Below are positions 23,732 to 29,241 of a stretch of DNA of 29,241 bases, in pieces. Numbering within the stretch: the stretch's first letter is position 1; each line of letters opens with the position of its first letter. The notes below the pieces were generated by a model. The model searched no databases. It had not been told where the DNA came from and saw only the letters and a list, made by a program, of their open reading frames with translations. The translations under genes and the position numbers were made by a program. This DNA is from an uncultured Clostridia bacterium. Lineage in GTDB: Bacteria; Bacillota; Clostridia; Christensenellales; UBA1242. Location: assembly GCA_944380695.1 (NCBI GenBank), contig CALWII010000050.1, positions 1 through 29,241 on the forward strand. The letters are read 5' to 3'.

Positions 23732-24826
23732 ATGGAAAAATTAGCTGTTATTTTCGGTGGAAAAAGTGTAGAACGAGATATATCAATTATCACAGGCTTA
23801 CAGGTTATAAGAAGCATCAAAGATGATTTTGATGTTTTGCCCATTTTCATAGATGAATCTGGGAATTGGGCGACTTGTGAAAATAGTTTAGACATAAAAA
23901 TATATAGAGATTTTTTTGCGTTGGCGAAAAAACCTAAAAAGGTTTTTGTCGATTTTGGAAAAAATCAATTTAAAATAAATGCTTTTTTTAAAAATATCTC
24001 ATTTAGGCCTGACGCTGTCATTGTGTGTATGCACGGAGCAAACGGCGAAGACGGGGCAATAGCTGGCGTATTGCAAATGGCACAGATGGCGTACACCTGC
24101 CCAAATCTTATGTCTTGCGCAGTTTGTTATGACAAAGATATAACGAAATGTATATTAAAAAATTTTAATTTACCTGTTGTCGAAAGTTTGACTTATCAAA
24201 GCAATGAAATCGATGAAGAAAGCATCTTAAAAAAAATAGGCTTTCCTTTGATTGTAAAACCCGCACGACTAGGAAGCAGTGTTGGAGTGGCAGTTTGTAA
24301 AACAAAAGACGAATTAATTGAGGCTGTAAAAATAGCAAAAGCTTATGACAATAAAATAGTTTTTGAAAAATTTCTTGAAGATTGTCGTGAATTTAACTGT
24401 GCTGTTTTATCTAATGGTGAAGAATATGTGTGTTCAAATCCTTTTGAAGTAAAAAGTCAAAAATTTTATACCTTCGATCAAAAATATCTGACAACCAAAC
24501 CTTTGTCTAGTCCGGTGTCTTCTATAGCTTTGTCAAAAAAAATTAAATTATTGGCAGAAAAAGTCGCCAAAGTTTTGGATTGTGAGGGAGTTGTAAGAGT
24601 TGATTTCCTAATGCAAAACGACAATTTGTATGTTTGTGAAGTTAATTCTATTCCAGGTTCGCTTTCAGGTTATCTATTTGGGAGCTTAAAAGAGGTGATT
24701 TTTGAATTAATAGAAATCGCCAAAAGCAGATTGAAAAAACAAAAAAATTATATTTACTCTTTTTCTTCGAAAGCGTTAGATGTGTTCGCTCAAGAAATAA
24801 ACACGAATAAATATACAAAAAAGTGA
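23732..24826 (+). CDS. ddl: D-alanine--D-alanine ligase
   Basis: ATP-grasp ligase that makes the D-Ala-D-Ala dipeptide. Features in 364 residues: GGKSVERDIS with E14, HGANGEDG (101-108), KPARLGSSVG (176-185) and metal-binding D291 and EVN (303-305). The omega loop keeps the Lys-Tyr pair (K251-Y252). That Tyr marks D-Ala-D-Ala rather than D-Ala-D-lactate ligases, so no vancomycin-type resistance is implied. A C-terminal extension of roughly 35 polar residues is slightly unusual. AAGGAG precedes the ATG. Sitting directly after the MurF-like gene links dipeptide supply to its use. Confidence 0.95.
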   Translation: MEKLAVIFGGKSVERDISIITGLQVIRSIKDDFDVLPIFIDESGNWATCENSLDIKIYRDFFALAKKPKKVFVDFGKNQFKINAFFKNISFRPDAVIVCMHGANGEDGAIAGVLQMAQMAYTCPNLMSCAVCYDKDITKCILKNFNLPVVESLTYQSNEIDEESILKKIGFPLIVKPARLGSSVGVAVCKTKDELIEAVKIAKAYDNKIVFEKFLEDCREFNCAVLSNGEEYVCSNPFEVKSQKFYTFDQKYLTTKPLSSPVSSIALSKKIKLLAEKVAKVLDCEGVVRVDFLMQNDNLYVCEVNSIPGSLSGYLFGSLKEVIFELIEIAKSRLKKQKNYIYSFSSKALDVFAQEINTNKYTKK

Positions 24827-24855
24827 ATAAGTTTTCATATTAAAAAGGAGGCTTT

Positions 24856-26268
24856 ATGGTAGTTGCCGATATAGATTCAAAGTTGCCAAAAAAAATTCTT
24901 AATGAAAAAGTAGACAATGTCGTTGTAAGATTAAGTGAAGTTAAACCTGGTGAAGTGTTTATTATTTTGAAAAACGAAAATGGTAAGGATTTGGCTTTGG
25001 GAGCGCTGGAAAAAGGGGCTAAATTTGTTTTAGCACCAAAAAATTACAAAGTTAAAAACTGTTACAAAGTTACTGACCCGAGACGAATTTGGACTCTTTT
25101 TGAAAAAAAATTACACAATGATGCAGTAAAAAAATTAAAAGTTATTGGTATTACAGGTACAAACGGCAAAACTACAACAAGTTTTATTATTTACAATATT
25201 TTAAAAGAGGCCAAAAAAAGAGTTGCAGTTATTGGTACTTTGGGATGTTTTTTTGACGACAAAAAAATTGAAACAGGTTTTACTACGCCGGATCCAGACA
25301 TTTTACATTCATTGTTCGAAACATTGCTTGTTCATAACATCGAATATGTTGTTATGGAAGTTTCCGCACACGCTCTGGCATTATCTAAAGTTGCCGGCAT
25401 AGAATTTGAGACTGCTGTGTTGACAAATATTACGCAAGATCATCTTGATTTTTTTAAAAATATGAAAATTTATGCAAAGACGAAGCTTAATATTTTCAAG
25501 CAGTCTAAAAAAGCAGTTATCTTTGACGGATTAAAAAATTTAAAATTTTTGAAAAAGATCAACATTCCGACAAAATATTATGGATTTGATGAAAGCTGTG
25601 ATGTTTATGGTTACATTAAAAAGATGACGCTTTATCAATCGGTTTTTGACTGTTTTTTTGAAAACAACAATTTTCAATGTAATTCTACTCTAGTTGGTGA
25701 ATACAATATTTTGAATTGCCTCGCTGGAATTTCTGTTGCGTTAAATGAAAATATCTCAATATTTAAAATAAAAAAAGCTTTACAAAATATGGAAGCAGTT
25801 GAGGGGCGATGCAATTTAAAATTTTCTGCTAATAAGCAAATTATTGTGGATTTTGCACATACTCCAGATGGAATGGAAAAACTGTTAGAAGCTGTACGCC
25901 CATTAATAAGTGGAAAAATAATTACTGTTTTCGGCTGTGGAGGGAATAGAGATAGAAAAAAACGAGCAATAATGGGAAATATTGCCTCTAAATTAAGTGA
26001 CCGTCTTGTATTAACCAGCGATAATCCAAGATTCGAAGAACCTATGTCTATTATTTTAGATATAGTCGAGGGCGTGGATAAAAATATTCCATTTTGCATT
26101 GAGCCGAATCGTGAAAAGGCTATAAATTTGGCAATTATGCAAGCCCAAGCAAACGATGTGGTTGTCATTGCTGGGAAGGGAGGAGAAACTTATCAAGACA
26201 TAGCAGGAGTTAAAGTCCCATATAACGATTTCGAAGTTGTAGACAAAATTTTAAATAAAATCACTTAA
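24856..26268 (+). CDS. murE: UDP-MurNAc-L-Ala-D-Glu--meso-diaminopimelate ligase
   Basis: Adds the third stem-peptide residue. The 470 residues have domain 1 (1-95, divergent: the usual DGH is missing), ATP-binding GTNGKTT (101-107), ITQDHLDFF and the C-terminal domain. The specificity motif DNPR (389-392) identifies meso-diaminopimelate as substrate, so the wall is DAP type. AAGGAGG lies before the ATG. It follows ddl by 29 bases and precedes mraY; murF, normally next, is missing here and replaced by the membrane form upstream. Confidence 0.95.
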   Translation: MVVADIDSKLPKKILNEKVDNVVVRLSEVKPGEVFIILKNENGKDLALGALEKGAKFVLAPKNYKVKNCYKVTDPRRIWTLFEKKLHNDAVKKLKVIGITGTNGKTTTSFIIYNILKEAKKRVAVIGTLGCFFDDKKIETGFTTPDPDILHSLFETLLVHNIEYVVMEVSAHALALSKVAGIEFETAVLTNITQDHLDFFKNMKIYAKTKLNIFKQSKKAVIFDGLKNLKFLKKINIPTKYYGFDESCDVYGYIKKMTLYQSVFDCFFENNNFQCNSTLVGEYNILNCLAGISVALNENISIFKIKKALQNMEAVEGRCNLKFSANKQIIVDFAHTPDGMEKLLEAVRPLISGKIITVFGCGGNRDRKKRAIMGNIASKLSDRLVLTSDNPRFEEPMSIILDIVEGVDKNIPFCIEPNREKAINLAIMQAQANDVVVIAGKGGETYQDIAGVKVPYNDFEVVDKILNKIT

Positions 26269-26282
26269 AAAGGAGAAAATGT

Positions 26283-27248
26283 ATGTCTTTAACACAAAAA
26301 ATTGTTCTAATATTTATTTTAGCTGTTTTAATTGGACTAGCTGTCGCTCCATTAGTTGTTCATATATGTCGCAAACATAAGCTAGGACAAACCGTTTTGC
26401 ATTATGTCGAAAAACATTCTACAAAGTCAGGTACGCCAACTATGGGAGGGATAATATTTATCTTTGCTGGACTGCTTGCTAGCGCTTGCTTTTTGTGGCG
26501 AGATAGTTTTCTTGCGTGGACAAGCCTGCTAGTTATGTTCGCTTTTGGTTTACTAGGATTTTTAGATGATTACATTAAAATACACTTTCACCAAAATGAA
26601 GGATTAAAACCTTATCAAAAAATCATAGGGCAAACTGCTATCGCCCTAATCATTGCTTTTTTGATTTATTATGAAGTTGGAACATCACTCAACTTTTTCG
26701 GCCTTGTTATTGATTTAAAGTGGGGGATTATTCCATTCGCCGTTTTAGTTTTTCTCGCTACCGTTAACAGCGTTAACTTAACTGATGGACTTGATGGGCT
26801 TGCCGGGGGAGTGAGTTTTGTGTACTTGCTGTTTTTTGGCGCCATTACTGTTTTGATCGGCTCACAGGGAATGGATATGTTGGCACTCGCAATTTTCGCT
26901 GTCGCCGGAGGAGTTTTGAGTTTTCTTGCTTTTAATTCTTTCCCAGCAAAAATTTTTATGGGAGATACGGGCTCATTGGCGCTAGGTGGTTTTATAGCTT
27001 GTGTAGGTCTGTTTTCTGGAAATATTTTATATTTGCCAATTATGGGGCTAATGTTCGTTCTATCAGCTTTGAGTGATATAATACAAGTTTTACATTTTAA
27101 GCGAACACGCAAAAGAGTTTTTTTAATGGCTCCGCTCCATCATCATTTTGAAAAAAAGGGGGTGCATGAAAACCGCATTGTCACAATATATATAATTGTG
27201 ACAGTTTTGCTTTGTGCCGGCTGTCTTTGGCTAGAACTATTGTTTTAG
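26283..27248 (+). CDS. mraY: Phospho-N-acetylmuramoyl-pentapeptide transferase
   Basis: Makes lipid I by moving phospho-MurNAc-pentapeptide to undecaprenyl phosphate. The 321 residues show about ten membrane segments with the family motifs DDYIK (95-99), NLTDGLDGLA (165-174), GDTGS (227-231) and HHHFE (286-290). The start at 26283 fits the N-terminal membrane segment; an overlapping ATG at 26279 is out of frame. AAGGAG lies upstream. murD follows after 13 bases. Confidence 0.98.
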   Translation: MSLTQKIVLIFILAVLIGLAVAPLVVHICRKHKLGQTVLHYVEKHSTKSGTPTMGGIIFIFAGLLASACFLWRDSFLAWTSLLVMFAFGLLGFLDDYIKIHFHQNEGLKPYQKIIGQTAIALIIAFLIYYEVGTSLNFFGLVIDLKWGIIPFAVLVFLATVNSVNLTDGLDGLAGGVSFVYLLFFGAITVLIGSQGMDMLALAIFAVAGGVLSFLAFNSFPAKIFMGDTGSLALGGFIACVGLFSGNILYLPIMGLMFVLSALSDIIQVLHFKRTRKRVFLMAPLHHHFEKKGVHENRIVTIYIIVTVLLCAGCLWLELLF

Positions 27249-27261
27249 CAAAGAGGTTTTT

Positions 27262-28554
27262 ATGAAAAGTTTAAAAGGTAAAAAGGTTCTTGTTTATGGT
27301 ATGGGTAGAAGTGGTCAAGCAGCAAGCAAACTTCTTCACAGTTTAGGTGCTTGTGTGAGCATTTATGAAGATGAAAAAAATGAGAGAGGACTTTTTTGCT
27401 TTGATGAGCAACCGTTGTTACATTACTATGATTTTGTTGTGGTCAGCCCTGGAATTTGTGTTCGCGGCAATCAAATTCTTTCAACCCTTGCTGCTAAAAA
27501 AATCCCTATTGTTAGTGAATTAGATTTGGGCAGTAGATATTGTAAGGGAAAGATTATTGCAATTACGGGTACAAATGGGAAAACTACAACTTGCAGTCTT
27601 CTGGGGGAAATGTTTAAGCAAGCCGGTAAAGAGGTTTTTGTTTGTGGGAATATCGGCTTGCCAATTAGTGCGGTGGCTTTAAAAACAACAAAAAATTCAC
27701 ATATAGTTTGTGAAGTTTCTAATTTTCAGCTAGAAACCTCCACATCTTTTTCGCCGGCTGTTGCTTGTTTGCTCAATTTACAAGAAGACCATCTAGACAG
27801 GCACGGTAGTTTTATTGAATACCTACGAATTAAAAACAAAATTTTTCAAAATTATAAAAAATTACAGATGGCTGTTGTCAATCTTGATGACCCAATAGTA
27901 ATGAAACAAAATTTACCAAAAAAATTACAATTTTTTTCATTAAATCCTTTAAAAAAGGGCGCATGCGTAAAAAATAGTTGTATTTATTATGGCAAACACA
28001 GAATAATATCACTAGAACAAATTCCTCTGCTTGGCGAAAAAAATTATCAAAATGTTATGGCAGCCGTAGCTATTGCATCCCTGTTTAAAATTAAACCAAA
28101 GACCATTGGCCACACCATTTCAACTTTTATGCCCGCACCTCACAGATTGAGCTATCTAGGAGAAAAAAATGGTGTTAAATTTGTCGATGATTCCAAAGCA
28201 ACAAATATCGCCTGTGTGCAAATGGCGATTGAAAGCATTAATTCAAAAAATTTATTGCTATTATTAGGTGGGCAAAATAAAAATTTGAATTTTGAAAAGC
28301 TTTTTTTTGAAAAACCGTTAATAAAAAAATGTTATTGTTTCGGTGAGGCAGGACCAGAGATTTGCGAAATAGCCCATAAGTTTGGCTATTGCGCAGATTC
28401 TTTTAGCAATATGAAAGATGCCGTTTTATGTTCAAAATCAGAGGCTCAAAAGGGTGATTTGGTTTTATTGTCTCCGGGTTGTGCAAGCTTTGATGAGTTT
28501 TCTTCGTATGCAGTCAGGGGCCAAATTTTTATGGAGTTAGTTAATGAAAATTAA
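27262..28554 (+). CDS. murD: UDP-N-acetylmuramoyl-L-alanine--D-glutamate ligase
   Basis: Adds D-Glu to UDP-MurNAc-L-Ala. The 430 residues are a little shorter than usual. The Rossmann-like domain 1 has VYGMGRSGQA (11-20) and VSPGI. ATP-binding GTNGKTT is at 103-109, QEDHLDRH follows, then VDDSKATN and the C-terminal SPGCASFDEFSSYAVRG. The SD AAGAGG precedes the ATG. It overlaps ftsW by 11 bases, so the two are coupled. Confidence 0.97.
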   Translation: MKSLKGKKVLVYGMGRSGQAASKLLHSLGACVSIYEDEKNERGLFCFDEQPLLHYYDFVVVSPGICVRGNQILSTLAAKKIPIVSELDLGSRYCKGKIIAITGTNGKTTTCSLLGEMFKQAGKEVFVCGNIGLPISAVALKTTKNSHIVCEVSNFQLETSTSFSPAVACLLNLQEDHLDRHGSFIEYLRIKNKIFQNYKKLQMAVVNLDDPIVMKQNLPKKLQFFSLNPLKKGACVKNSCIYYGKHRIISLEQIPLLGEKNYQNVMAAVAIASLFKIKPKTIGHTISTFMPAPHRLSYLGEKNGVKFVDDSKATNIACVQMAIESINSKNLLLLLGGQNKNLNFEKLFFEKPLIKKCYCFGEAGPEICEIAHKFGYCADSFSNMKDAVLCSKSEAQKGDLVLLSPGCASFDEFSSYAVRGQIFMELVNEN

Positions 28555-29241
28555 TTTTTACACAGTTGTTGTCGTTTTAATCGTTTTTGGTTTATCGGCA
28601 TTTGGCTGTTTAATGGTTTTTTCAGCTAGTTCCTATTCGGCTTTATATCATTATGGGAACAGCGCTTTTTTCTTATACAAGCAGATTTTTGGAGTTGTGC
28701 TAGGTACAGCACTGATGTTTAGCTTGTCTTTTTTCGATTATCATAAATTTAAAAAACTAAAATGGTGGCTCGTTATAATTGCGGGCGTTCTTTTAGTTTT
28801 AGTTTTCATACCAGGAATTGGAACGGCGAGTTATGGGGCGAACAGGTGGATTTCAATTTTTGGAATATCGCTTCAGCCTTCCGAATTGGCTAAATTCGCA
28901 TTAGTTATTTTTTGTAGCGTTTATCTTTCTGAAAATCACAATAAAATTAAAACTTTTAAAGGACTTTTACCTATCCTAGCAATAGCAGGGATATTCTGTT
29001 TTTTGGTTATATTAGAGCCAAGTATGTCTGTCACTATGTGTTTAGCTTTTACGACTCTGTTTATGTTAATTGTTGGCGGTATAACAAAAAAACACGCTTT
29101 TATTTTATCTGTTCCTGCCGCCGCATCAGTACCATTGCTTATTGCTATTGAGCCATACCGTTTAAAACGCCTGTTCGCTTTCATAAATCCTTGGGCATCA
29201 CCGCAGGGCGAAGGATTTCAACTTATTCAATCGTTGTATGG
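28544..29241 (+). CDS. FtsW/SpoVE/RodA-family glycan polymerase, N-terminal part
   Basis: Partial, cut by the window end after about 232 residues. It is a SEDS-family lipid II polymerase with multiple membrane segments. Family stretches present are GANRWISIFGISLQPSELAKFALVIF (described by start and end), LEPSMS and RLKRLFAFINPW followed by GFQLIQSLY. The start ATG 28544 lies inside murD, seven bases after GGAG. Position after murD fits FtsW (division) or SpoVE (cortex synthesis); the two cannot be separated from this fragment. Confidence 0.93.
   Translation, partial: MKINFYTVVVVLIVFGLSAFGCLMVFSASSYSALYHYGNSAFFLYKQIFGVVLGTALMFSLSFFDYHKFKKLKWWLVIIAGVLLVLVFIPGIGTASYGANRWISIFGISLQPSELAKFALVIFCSVYLSENHNKIKTFKGLLPILAIAGIFCFLVILEPSMSVTMCLAFTTLFMLIVGGITKKHAFILSVPAAASVPLLIAIEPYRLKRLFAFINPWASPQGEGFQLIQSLY

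Noticed and set aside
23732..24826. D-Ala-D-Lac (vancomycin-resistance) ligase
   Set aside because: The Lys-Tyr of the omega loop typical of D-Ala-D-Ala ligases is present, and no vanH/vanX genes are nearby.

Overview
The window is AT-rich chromosomal DNA from a spore-forming member of the Clostridia (Bacillota). The evidence is a clostridial spore-coat gene (sipL-like), spoIIR, the germination pair sleB-ypeB, spoVG, veg, AAGGAGG-type Shine-Dalgarno (SD) sites and a meso-DAP-type murE (DNPR motif). The species is not identifiable by eye; an uncultured gut-type lineage is a guess. There is no phage, transposon, CRISPR array or resistance island. Almost everything is core genome.

Layout. (1) 1-536: a tRNA array, Arg(UCU, 5' end cut off)-His(GUG)-Gln(CUG)-Lys(UUU)-Gln(UUG), closed by an intrinsic terminator. 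It is followed by an odd GC-rich structured segment (541-600) that carries an exact inverted copy of a tRNA-Gln T-arm. (2) 681-4770: two single-gene units, an M16 metallopeptidase and pyruvate phosphate dikinase (ppdK). (3) 4827-11354: rpoZ, then the tightly packed priA-def-fmt-rlmN-rsgA-rpe operon for replication restart, translation initiation and ribosome maturation. It resembles the Bacillus subtilis cluster, but coaBC, rsmB, prpC and prkC are missing. (4) 11356-12919, minus strand: an MFS transporter and veg. (5) 13034-17372: a sporulation and germination block, sipL-like, spoIIR, sleB, ypeB. (6) 17427-21117: a 1203-residue membrane-anchored beta-helix surface protein behind a perfect-consensus sigma-A promoter. 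(7) spoVG on the minus strand, divergent from (8) a peptidoglycan-precursor operon: alpha/beta hydrolase, membrane-anchored MurF-like ligase, ddl, murE, mraY, murD and ftsW/spoVE (cut by the window end).

How they work together. Ddl makes D-Ala-D-Ala, MurD and MurE build the stem peptide with meso-DAP, the MurF-like enzyme presumably adds the dipeptide, MraY makes lipid I, and the FtsW/SpoVE protein polymerises glycan. SpoIIR signals across the septum to activate sigma-E, SipL builds the coat on SpoIVA, and SleB with YpeB opens the cortex at germination.

Main points for a second look: two places (before priA and before spoIIR) where a terminator-like hairpin contains the predicted start point of the next gene's promoter, and in one case its SD; a MurF-like ligase whose substrate-binding N-terminal domain is replaced by membrane segments and which is paired with a hydrolase; an RsgA with Gln in place of the conserved switch-I His; and the T-arm inverted repeat behind the tRNA array.
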